In this document: positions 6,844 through 13,835 of the stretch, in pieces
How the letters are laid out: each line of letters starts with the position of its first letter
Numbering within the stretch: position 1 is the first letter of the stretch
From: Bacteroidota bacterium
Lineage (GTDB): Bacteria > Bacteroidota > Bacteroidia > Bacteroidales > Bacteroidaceae
Reading direction: 5' to 3'
NCBI GenBank assembly: GCA_023458215.1
Contig: JAEXAJ010000182.1
Span: 1 to 13,835 of the forward strand
DNA length: 13,835 nucleotides
The notes under the pieces: model-generated
What the model was told of the DNA's origin: nothing
Seen by the model: the letters and a program-made list of their open reading frames with translations, nothing else
Databases searched by the model: none
Position numbers and translations under genes: made by a program

Positions 6844-8982
6844 ATGATACAAAACTTTCATCGAATGATATCCGCCGCACTCGGCATATCGGAAAAACAA
6901 ATAAGCCAAACCCTTGGTCTGCTAAATGATGGAGCCACCATCCCTTTCATCAGCCGTTACCGCAAAGAGGTGACGGGAGGATTGGACGAGGTGCAAATTG
7001 AGTCTATCCAAACACACTATGAAAAACTCAATGAAACTGCCAAACGAAAAGAAACCATCCTCAACACCATCGAGGAGCAGGGCAAACTAACACCCGAACT
7101 CAAAAAACGTATCGAGGAGACATGGGACAACACCGAACTGGAAGATATCTACCTCCCCTACAAGCCCAAACGCAAAACCCGCGCCGAAGCTGCCCGCCAG
7201 AAAGGATTGGAGCCTCTTGCAACCCTACTGATGTTGCAAAGAGAGCCTCATCCCGAAAGTCGTGCCGCCGGCTATGTAAAAGGAGACGTGAAAGATGTAG
7301 AAGATGCCTTGAAAGGTGCCCGTGATATTATTGCAGAACACGTTAGCGAGGACGAACGGGCCAGAAATACAGTCCGTAGCTCCTTTGCCCGCCAAGGCAT
7401 CCTTACCGCCAAAGTAGTGAAGGGCAAAGAAGAGGAAGCTGCCAAATACCGGGATTATTTCGACTGTTCGGAATCGTTGAAGAGATGCAGTTCCCATCGT
7501 CTGCTCGCCATACGCCGTGCAGAATCGGAAGGTTTACTGAAAGTGAGCATCAGCCCCGATGACGACGAATGTATCGAACGTTTGGAGCGTCAATTTGTAC
7601 GCAGTAACAATGCTTGCGGCCAACAAGTGGCGGAAGCCGTACAGGATGCTTACAAGCGCCTGCTGAAGCCGTCTATCGAAACCGAGTTTGCCGTACAAAG
7701 CAAAGAACGTGCCGACGAAGAAGCCATCAAGGTATTTGCCGAGAACCTTCGACAATTGCTGTTAGCCTCTCCACTAGGACAAAAACGTGTGATGGGCATT
7801 GACCCGGGATTCCGTACCGGATGTAAAGTGGTATGCCTGGACGCGCAGGGAAACTTGATGCACAATGAAAACATCTACCCGCATCCTCCGGTAAGCAAGA
7901 CCAAAGAGGCTTTCTCGAAGCTGCAAAAGATGATAGAAGCCTACAAGATAGAAGCCGTTGCCATCGGCAATGGAACAGCCAGTCGCGAAACGGAAGATTT
8001 CTTGAAGCATCATGCTTTCAATCAAGATATTCAGATATTTGTCGTCAGCGAACAAGGTGCTTCTATCTACTCAGCCTCTAAAATAGCTCGTGACGAATTT
8101 CCGGAATACGACGTTACTGTTCGCGGCGCCGTATCCATAGGAAGACGCTTGATGGACCCGCTGGCAGAACTTGTAAAAATAGACCCCAAATCCATCGGTG
8201 TAGGACAATACCAGCATGATGTGGATCAGCCGAAACTGAAGAAGTCATTGGATCAGACCGTAGAGAATTGTGTGAACCTGGTAGGTGTCAACCTGAATAC
8301 AGCCAGTAGCCATCTGCTGACCTACATTTCAGGATTAGGCCCGCAACTGGCACAAAACATCGTAAATTATCGTGCGGAAAACGGCGCATTCGCTTCGCGC
8401 AAAGAATTAATGAAAGTCCCCCGCATGGGTGCCAAGGCCTTTGAGCAATGCGCCGGCTTCTTACGCATCCCGCAAGCAAAGAATCCGCTGGACAATACCG
8501 CCGTCCACCCCGAAAGTTACTGCATCGTAGAACAAATGGCGAAAGACCTGGGATGTAGTGTGATCGAGTTGATAGCCAGCAAAGAGCTTCGTCTGAAGAT
8601 AAACCCGGAGCGTTACCTCTCTCCCACCGTCGGTATGCCCACCCTGAAAGACATCTTACAAGAACTGGATAAACCCGGTCGTGACCCACGAGGCCCCATC
8701 AAAGTTTTCGAGTTCGACCGAAACGTACGTACCATCAACGACCTGCGCGAAGGAATGGAGCTTCCCGGCATTGTAGGCAACATCACCAACTTTGGCGCAT
8801 TTGTCGATATAGGCATCAAAGAGAATGGCTTGATCCACCTTTCCCAACTGGCCGACCGATTCATCTCAGACCCCAACGAAGTAGTCTCTATCCACCAACA
8901 ACTACGAGTAAAAGTACTCAGCATCGATTACGACCGCAAAAGAATACAACTGACACTGAAAGGAGTGGAACAGGGAGAGTGA
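6844..8982 (+). CDS. tex: Tex-family RNA-binding protein (S1 domain, YhgF/Tex)
   Basis: This 712-residue protein shows the standard Tex order. An N-terminal helical/HTH domain comes first (about 1-190, with INDG-like LLNDGATIPFISRYRKE at 27-42 and ELEDIYLPYKPKRKTRA near 98). A YqgF/RuvX-like fold follows at about 315-440, opening with MGIDPGFRTGCKV at 317-329. Next come tandem helix-hairpin-helix motifs (about 485-560; LNTASSHLLTYISGLGP and FASRKELMKVPRMGAKAFEQ), and finally an S1 RNA-binding domain (about 637-708; GIVGNITNFGAFVDIG). The family is cytoplasmic, binds nucleic acid and has been linked to transcription and toxin-gene expression; in many bacteria its detailed role is unsettled. 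The gene appears monocistronic. Its TGA is directly followed by an in-frame TAA, then by an inverted repeat. Confidence 0.96.
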   Translation: MIQNFHRMISAALGISEKQISQTLGLLNDGATIPFISRYRKEVTGGLDEVQIESIQTHYEKLNETAKRKETILNTIEEQGKLTPELKKRIEETWDNTELEDIYLPYKPKRKTRAEAARQKGLEPLATLLMLQREPHPESRAAGYVKGDVKDVEDALKGARDIIAEHVSEDERARNTVRSSFARQGILTAKVVKGKEEEAAKYRDYFDCSESLKRCSSHRLLAIRRAESEGLLKVSISPDDDECIERLERQFVRSNNACGQQVAEAVQDAYKRLLKPSIETEFAVQSKERADEEAIKVFAENLRQLLLASPLGQKRVMGIDPGFRTGCKVVCLDAQGNLMHNENIYPHPPVSKTKEAFSKLQKMIEAYKIEAVAIGNGTASRETEDFLKHHAFNQDIQIFVVSEQGASIYSASKIARDEFPEYDVTVRGAVSIGRRLMDPLAELVKIDPKSIGVGQYQHDVDQPKLKKSLDQTVENCVNLVGVNLNTASSHLLTYISGLGPQLAQNIVNYRAENGAFASRKELMKVPRMGAKAFEQCAGFLRIPQAKNPLDNTAVHPESYCIVEQMAKDLGCSVIELIASKELRLKINPERYLSPTVGMPTLKDILQELDKPGRDPRGPIKVFEFDRNVRTINDLREGMELPGIVGNITNFGAFVDIGIKENGLIHLSQLADRFISDPNEVVSIHQQLRVKVLSIDYDRKRIQLTLKGVEQGE

Positions 8983-8985
8983 TAA

Positions 8986-9081
8986 GTTATGAGTTATGAG
9001 TTATAAGTTATAAGTTATTTCCATGCGGCATAATTGCGCAGCCAACTCATAACAAATAACTTATAACTCATAACTTATAAC
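8986..9081. repeat. Heptamer-based inverted repeat between convergent tex and CPBP genes
   Basis: Five GTTATRA/GTTATTT heptamers stand head to tail at 8986-9020, and five reverse-complement copies stand at 9047-9081. The segment 8993-9020 pairs with 9054-9081 over 28 bp with one G-T wobble and one A-C mismatch. The 9021-9053 loop contains TGCG (9024-9027) and CGCA (9037-9040), which could extend an inner stem. It lies three bases beyond the tex stop and overlaps the last codons of the CPBP gene, so it can form a hairpin in both transcripts. There is no clean T-run as in a classical terminator. Confidence 0.85.
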
Positions 9082-9946
9082 TATTTCTCAGGATTATCAC
9101 CGTCCCCACCACCAATAGCACCGAGCATAGTATGGAACCTTCAAATCCGAAGGTTCCTCCATTTAGGAGGTTTGCTTCGGGCAATCGGAGTTGGAGCAGA
9201 CTATCACCATACTTATTGCCACTGACTTCGTATCCTAAAATCGGTCCTTGCAACCAGTTCCAAAACCAATGCAATGCTATAGGAAAACAAAGATTGCGGG
9301 TATATATATAAGAAGCTCCCAAAAAGATGCCTGCCAACACGATATTGAGGAATGGAACAAGAGCGAAATTCGGATTATAGATATGCATCAAGGAAAAGAT
9401 AACAGAAGAAATAAACAGTGCCAAGTATTTGTTGACTCCACCATCTATCAGGCGTCCCAGTATAAAGCCGCGAGCCATAAGTTCTTCCGCAACGGCTACC
9501 AATAAATAAAACAGAAGAGTCAGCAACAAGGACGATGGTTGAAAAACAACCCCTACTATTTCAACCGCCCCAAATGCCAAAGATAATCCGAATCCAACCG
9601 CATAGAGAATAATGGCAAAAGCAATACCACGCCCCCAATCCCTCCAACGGCCTTTTAGCGATAATCCCAAGCCCGCAAGAGGAAGTCCCTGCACACCGAG
9701 CACCACCCATGCAGCAAGAAAAGCACTGATTAACATGATAGTTTCCGACAAAAGAAGAAGCTGTATATCCTCCGAAATCTGACTAGTATCAAAACCATCA
9801 TAGACAAGCGTCAATGGCATAGAGAACAACATAAAAAATACATAAAAGAGAACGGCGAACATCAATATGTCTATCACCGCCAACCAATAATGCTTCTTTT
9901 TACTACCGGTAGCCCGTATTTCCTCGCCGTTATCTTCTCTTTCCAT
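9068..9946 (-). CDS. CPBP-family intramembrane metalloprotease (CAAX/ABI type)
   Basis: This 292-residue protein has about eight hydrophobic segments. Its CPBP (ABI, PF02517-type) motifs are AEELMARG with E154, E155 and R159, FSLMH with H188, and LHWFWNW with H226 and N230. These are the residues used by this glutamate/histidine membrane protease family. Bacterial members act in the inner membrane; some process peptides or confer bacteriocin immunity, but most substrates are unknown. No bacteriocin or peptide gene is seen nearby. The start ATG at 9944-9946 follows an A/G-rich stretch and a perfect -7 box at 9973-9980. The final residues SYKL and the TGA stop are encoded by the heptamer repeat, so the natural C-terminus was probably altered when the repeat arose. 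Confidence 0.88.
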   Translation of the reverse strand: MEREDNGEEIRATGSKKKHYWLAVIDILMFAVLFYVFFMLFSMPLTLVYDGFDTSQISEDIQLLLLSETIMLISAFLAAWVVLGVQGLPLAGLGLSLKGRWRDWGRGIAFAIILYAVGFGLSLAFGAVEIVGVVFQPSSLLLTLLFYLLVAVAEELMARGFILGRLIDGGVNKYLALFISSVIFSLMHIYNPNFALVPFLNIVLAGIFLGASYIYTRNLCFPIALHWFWNWLQGPILGYEVSGNKYGDSLLQLRLPEANLLNGGTFGFEGSILCSVLLVVGTVIILRNSYKL

Positions 9947-9972
9947 CTCTTTTTATATTGATTAACATCCGA

Positions 9973-9980
9973 CAAAAATA
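9973..9980 (-). promoter_or_regulatory. -7 promoter box of the CPBP gene
   Basis: TATTTTTG on the minus strand matches TAnnTTTG and lies 27 nt upstream of the start codon. No convincing -33 element is present at 19-22 nt. It is divergent from the LRR-gene promoter about 45 bp away. Confidence 0.5.
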
Positions 9981-10024
9981 GCAATAAAAAGAAAAAACTT
10001 CATTCATACCTGATAGATTCTTCT

Positions 10025-10032
10025 TATATTTG
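10025..10032 (+). promoter_or_regulatory. -7 promoter box of the LRR gene
   Basis: TATATTTG matches TAnnTTTG and lies 27 nt upstream of the ATG at 10060. Its presence argues against the in-frame TTG at 10030 as a start, since that codon sits inside the box. Confidence 0.5.
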
Positions 10033-10059
10033 AAAAATAATCAATCTGAAACTAAAAGC

Positions 10060-11106
10060 ATGAGACTAAGAAAAATACTCTTAATAGCTGCCGGACTGGG
10101 TATGATGCTGAATGCCTCAGCACAAAAACCGAAAACCTATTTTGTAGCCAAACCCGGTACTCTGATAGAACTGATGACCGAGGCCGAAGCAAATGAAGTG
10201 ACTCACCTCACCCTGCAAGGCAAACTGAATGCCATTGATTTCCGTCATCTGCGGGACGAATTCAAAAAGTTGGAATTACTCGATATCTCCAATGCCTCCA
10301 TCAGCCTCTATGCAGGCAAAAATGGTACTCATTCGGCAGGTTTCTACATTTATCCGGCTAACTGCATCCCGGCATACGCATTCTGCAAACGTCTGAACGA
10401 CAGCACATACATAGGAAAGGAATCATTGACCCGAGTCATTCTATCCGACAAAATAAAAAACATTGAAGATGCTGCATTCAAAGGATGTAATAATCTGAAA
10501 ATATGCCAAATACGAAAAAAGAGTGCCCCCAACCTGATGTCCAAAGCATTGGCAGACAGTATTACCGCTATATTCGTCCCGCTGGGTAGCAGCGATGAAT
10601 ATCGAAGCAAAAAGCACTGGGAAACTTTCGCTTTTATCGAAGGAGAACCTTTAGGAGTAACCGTACAGATAGGCAAAATGGGAAGTCTTGCCAGCGAACT
10701 GTTAAGAAGCGGCATACAACCCAAAGATGTGAACTTCCTGACCATAGAGGGCAAACTGGATGAAGCGGATTTCACGCTGATACGCGACTATATGCCCAAT
10801 CTGGTTTCAGTCGATCTATCTCAAAGTAATGCTACCACAATTCCCGATTACACCTTCACTCAAAAGAAATACCTGTTGAATGCCACCCTTCCTCATGGGT
10901 TGAAAAGCATAGGACAACGTGTATTCAGCGGATGTAGCCGGTTATGCGGAACTCTGATACTTCCGTCCGGTGTCACCGCCATTGAATATGGTGCCTTTAT
11001 CGGATGCGACAACCTGCGCAACGTAGTTGCTACGGGAGATAAAATCACGACGTTAGGAGACAATCTGTTCGGAGACGGAAGGAACAAGCTAATCTATAAG
11101 AAATAG
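10060..11106 (+). CDS. Secreted leucine-rich-repeat protein (BspA-like LRR_5)
   Basis: This 348-residue protein has a classical signal peptide (1-21, RLRKILL... ending ASA before Q22) with no lipobox Cys, so it is probably periplasmic or exported. It holds BspA-type LRR_5 units: SLTRVILSDKIKNIEDAAFKG in the first half, then LPHGLKSIGQRVFSGC and LPSGVTAIEYGAFIGC near the C-terminus. Each half opens with a similar non-LRR module (about 29-84 and 200-258) that shares LT(L/I)xGKLxxxDFxxxRD, so the protein looks internally duplicated. BspA-like proteins often mediate surface binding, but no cell-wall, T9SS or lipid anchor is visible here and no function can be assigned. The ATG at 10060 is chosen because it opens the signal peptide and lies downstream of the -7 box. 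Confidence 0.85.
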   Translation: MRLRKILLIAAGLGMMLNASAQKPKTYFVAKPGTLIELMTEAEANEVTHLTLQGKLNAIDFRHLRDEFKKLELLDISNASISLYAGKNGTHSAGFYIYPANCIPAYAFCKRLNDSTYIGKESLTRVILSDKIKNIEDAAFKGCNNLKICQIRKKSAPNLMSKALADSITAIFVPLGSSDEYRSKKHWETFAFIEGEPLGVTVQIGKMGSLASELLRSGIQPKDVNFLTIEGKLDEADFTLIRDYMPNLVSVDLSQSNATTIPDYTFTQKKYLLNATLPHGLKSIGQRVFSGCSRLCGTLILPSGVTAIEYGAFIGCDNLRNVVATGDKITTLGDNLFGDGRNKLIYKK

Positions 11107-11141
11107 TTGTCCGTATTTTTTCATAAAAATCATCAAAAATA

Positions 11142-11183
11142 AAACCCGCGTCAGAAGACCTTCTGAGCGGGTTTATTTTTTTT
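11142..11183. terminator. Intrinsic bidirectional terminator between LRR and ABC-F genes
   Basis: AAACCCGC (11142-11149) pairs with GCGGGTTT (11167-11174), and inside it TCAGAAG pairs with CTTCTGA across a two-base centre. One unpaired G (11150) lies between the stems. On the plus strand an A followed by eight T residues comes next. On the minus strand the hairpin is followed by TTTTATTTTTG. It therefore can end both converging transcripts and is the only textbook intrinsic terminator in the window. Confidence 0.9.
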
Positions 11184-11290
11184 AGTAAATTTAGGCCGGA
11201 GATTTAGTAAATCTTCAGCAGAGTTTTAGTAATACGTCGACCACAATTTAGTAAATTTCTGAAGCCTGTTTCACAAGTTTCTGAGTTTTG
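11181..11290. repeat. Exact 22-nt-period tandem array with conserved TTTAGTAAAT box
   Basis: The box TTTAGTAA(A)T occurs at 11181, 11203, 11225 and 11247, exactly 22 nt apart each time. A fifth degenerate unit at 11269 shares 14 of 22 positions with the fourth, including TTTCTGA. The 10-nt box is nearly invariant (one copy reads TTTAGTAATA), while the following 12 nt differ between units. The array fills the space between the terminator T-run and the ABC-F stop codon, so it would be transcribed as the 3' untranslated region of the ABC-F mRNA. Confidence 0.8.
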
Positions 11291-11300
11291 TTATCTTTTA

Positions 11301-12935
<1,635 letters not shown>

Positions 12936-12984
12936 TTATATGCGATTTACTATTTAACACCTACTGTTCTGCGAATTGCGGGTG

Positions 12985-13017
12985 CAAAGATAGTCATTTT
13001 TTTGCGAATACCCCCAA
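12985..13017 (-). promoter_or_regulatory. Predicted promoter of the ABC-F gene
   Basis: TATCTTTG on the minus strand (12985-12992) is a perfect -7 box, with TTG (13015-13017) 22 nt upstream. Transcription would begin near 12978, giving a leader of about 60 nt. It is divergent from the grpE promoter. Confidence 0.55.
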
Positions 13018-13024
13018 GAAGCAC

Positions 13025-13037
13025 TGTCAATGTGACA
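13025..13037. promoter_or_regulatory. Small inverted repeat upstream of the grpE -7 box
   Basis: TGTCA-ATG-TGACA is a perfect 5-bp inverted repeat with a 3-bp centre, placed 9 bp before the grpE -7 box. A dimeric regulator could use such a site, but at this length it may be chance. It does not match the CIRCE element. Confidence 0.25.
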
Positions 13038-13046
13038 TAAAAGTAT

Positions 13047-13054
13047 TACCTTTG
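13047..13054 (+). promoter_or_regulatory. -7 promoter box of the grpE-dnaJ operon
   Basis: TACCTTTG matches TAnnTTTG. It lies about 85-127 nt upstream of the two candidate grpE start codons, so the leader is longer than for other genes here. The -33 position shows only ACTG (13023-13026), and no CIRCE repeat is present. Confidence 0.5.
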
Positions 13055-13180
13055 CACCGTTTTTAGCAACAGCAACCTTTTTGGCAAAGTTTTTGTTGAT
13101 GTACTCGTAATTAGTAATAACTTAAACCCTGAACAGCAATGAAAACAAATCCATTTTACAAGAATAAAAAGCATAAAAAT

Positions 13181-13771
13181 ATGAACCCGAAAGAAAAAGA
13201 AAACATCCAGGAAGAGGAGTTGAAAGACCAAGCTACTCCAAATGAAGGTAGTGAAGAAGCAACTGAAAACGAAGCTCCACAAGAAAATGAAGCTCCCCTG
13301 ACTGAAGAAGAAAAGCTGGCACAAGAGCTGGCAAACGCTAACGAACAAATTGAAGAACAGAAAGACAAATATCTGCGCCTTTCTGCCGAGTTCGACAATT
13401 ATCGCAAACGTACCTTGAAGGAGAAAGCAGAGCTTATCTTGAACGGTGGCGAGAAGTGCATCAATAGCATCCTCCCCGTGGTGGACGACTTTGAACGCGC
13501 ACTGAAGAATATGGAAACCGCCACCGACGTGGCTGCCGTAAAAGAGGGCGTGGAACTTATCTACAATAAGTTCATGTCCGTATTGGCGCAGGATGGTGTA
13601 AAAGTGATCGAAACAAAAGAAAAACCGCTTGATACAGACTTCCACGAAGCTATCGCCGTTATTCCGGCTCCCAGCGAAGAGCTGAAAGGCAAAATTCTGG
13701 ACTGTGTGCAAACCGGTTACACGCTAAACGACAAAGTGATCCGTCATGCCAAAGTGGTAGTCGGAGAATAA
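13181..13771 (+). CDS. grpE: GrpE nucleotide exchange factor for DnaK
   Basis: From this start the protein has 196 residues. A highly acidic, Glu-rich disordered N-terminus (about 1-55) is followed by the long GrpE coiled coil (KYLRLSAEFDNYRKRTLKEK, then ILPVVDDFERAL). The C-terminal beta domain contains the family signature ending HEAIAVIPAP, GKILDCVQTGYTLND and VIRHAKVVVGE. GrpE is a cytoplasmic homodimer that releases ADP from DnaK. An upstream in-frame ATG at 13139 would add 14 mostly basic residues (MKTNPFYKNKKHKN). I prefer 13181 because remembered Bacteroides homologues begin M(D/N)PKEKE and the upstream bases are A-rich, but the longer form is possible. dnaJ starts 11 bp downstream, forming an operon. 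Confidence 0.93.
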   Translation: MNPKEKENIQEEELKDQATPNEGSEEATENEAPQENEAPLTEEEKLAQELANANEQIEEQKDKYLRLSAEFDNYRKRTLKEKAELILNGGEKCINSILPVVDDFERALKNMETATDVAAVKEGVELIYNKFMSVLAQDGVKVIETKEKPLDTDFHEAIAVIPAPSEELKGKILDCVQTGYTLNDKVIRHAKVVVGE

Positions 13772-13782
13772 CATAAAACTGT

Positions 13783-13835
13783 ATGGAAAAAAGAGATTAC
13801 TATGAAGTTTTAGGCGTTGAAAAAAACGCATCAGC
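13783..13835 (+). CDS. dnaJ: Chaperone DnaJ, N-terminal fragment cut by window end
   Basis: Seventeen codons are visible, MEKRDYYEVLGVEKNAS, which is the opening of a J domain (KRDYYEVLGV is characteristic). The HPD motif and the Gly/Phe, zinc-finger and C-terminal domains would lie beyond the window. DnaJ stimulates DnaK ATPase and delivers substrates. The gene follows grpE by 11 bp with no terminator or promoter between. Confidence 0.92.
   Translation, partial: MEKRDYYEVLGVEKNAS

Noticed and set aside
8986..9081. Insertion sequence remnant or MITE
   Set aside because: The arms are made of short heptamers rather than unique terminal repeats, there is no flanking target duplication, and the centre is only about 30 bp.
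9068..9946. Bacteriocin immunity or maturation system around the CPBP protease
   Set aside because: No peptide precursor, double-glycine leader or ABC exporter gene lies next to it.
10030..10059. TTG start extending the LRR protein upstream
   Set aside because: The TTG is part of the TATATTTG promoter box, and the ATG at 10060 begins a proper signal peptide.
11181..11290. CRISPR array
   Set aside because: The conserved box is 10 nt and the intervals 12 nt, far shorter than CRISPR repeats and spacers, and no cas gene is near.
13046..13711. Minus-strand frame of 221 codons opposite grpE
   Set aside because: The Phe/Leu/Ser-rich composition is what results from reading the Glu/Lys-rich grpE sequence backwards. 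There is no start context or homology.

Overview
The window looks like chromosomal DNA of a Bacteroides-type bacterium (order Bacteroidales). Most intergenic regions contain the Bacteroides -7 promoter box TAnnTTTG, usually with only a weak -33 TTG/TTTG partner. Most starts lack a clear Shine-Dalgarno sequence. The protein set also fits: a TonB-dependent receptor with a CarboxypepD_reg-like N-terminus, a His-rich DUF6769-like protein, a Tex protein of about 710 residues, a secreted leucine-rich-repeat protein, and grpE followed by dnaJ. No species can be named from the sequence alone.

Layout. From 149 to 6725 four genes lie on the minus strand. In transcription order they are a sensor histidine kinase with a periplasmic ligand-binding domain, a secreted 5'-nucleotidase-family metallophosphoesterase 25 bp downstream, a small His-rich membrane protein, and an outer-membrane TonB-dependent receptor. 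The kinase and nucleotidase look co-transcribed. The His-rich gene has a predicted promoter inside the end of the nucleotidase gene, and the receptor has a possible promoter of its own. The rest of the window has tex on the plus strand (6844-8982), a CPBP-family membrane protease on the minus strand (9068-9946), a secreted LRR protein on the plus strand (10060-11106), a YbiT-like ABC-F ATPase on the minus strand (11301-12917), then grpE and the first 53 bases of dnaJ on the plus strand.

How genes may work together. GrpE and DnaJ are co-chaperones of DnaK. The His-rich protein and the receptor may form a metal or metal-complex uptake unit (inference). The kinase could sense a small ligand in the periplasm and control itself and the nucleotidase; no response regulator is visible here. 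Tex, the CPBP protease, the LRR protein and the ABC-F protein look like independent transcription units.

The least ordinary content is non-coding. Four short-period repeat structures sit at gene 3' ends: an octamer-based inverted repeat at the left edge, a degenerate array of about 22 nt period after the His-rich gene, a heptamer-based 28-bp inverted repeat between tex and the CPBP gene, and an exact 22-nt-period array after the ABC-F gene. The most notable protein observation is the ABC-F ATPase: its second nucleotide-binding domain lacks a recognisable Walker A motif and has Thr in place of the catalytic Glu, so one composite ATP site appears dead while the other is intact. I see no mobile element, CRISPR array, phage gene or tRNA/rRNA gene, and no clearly new multi-gene system.
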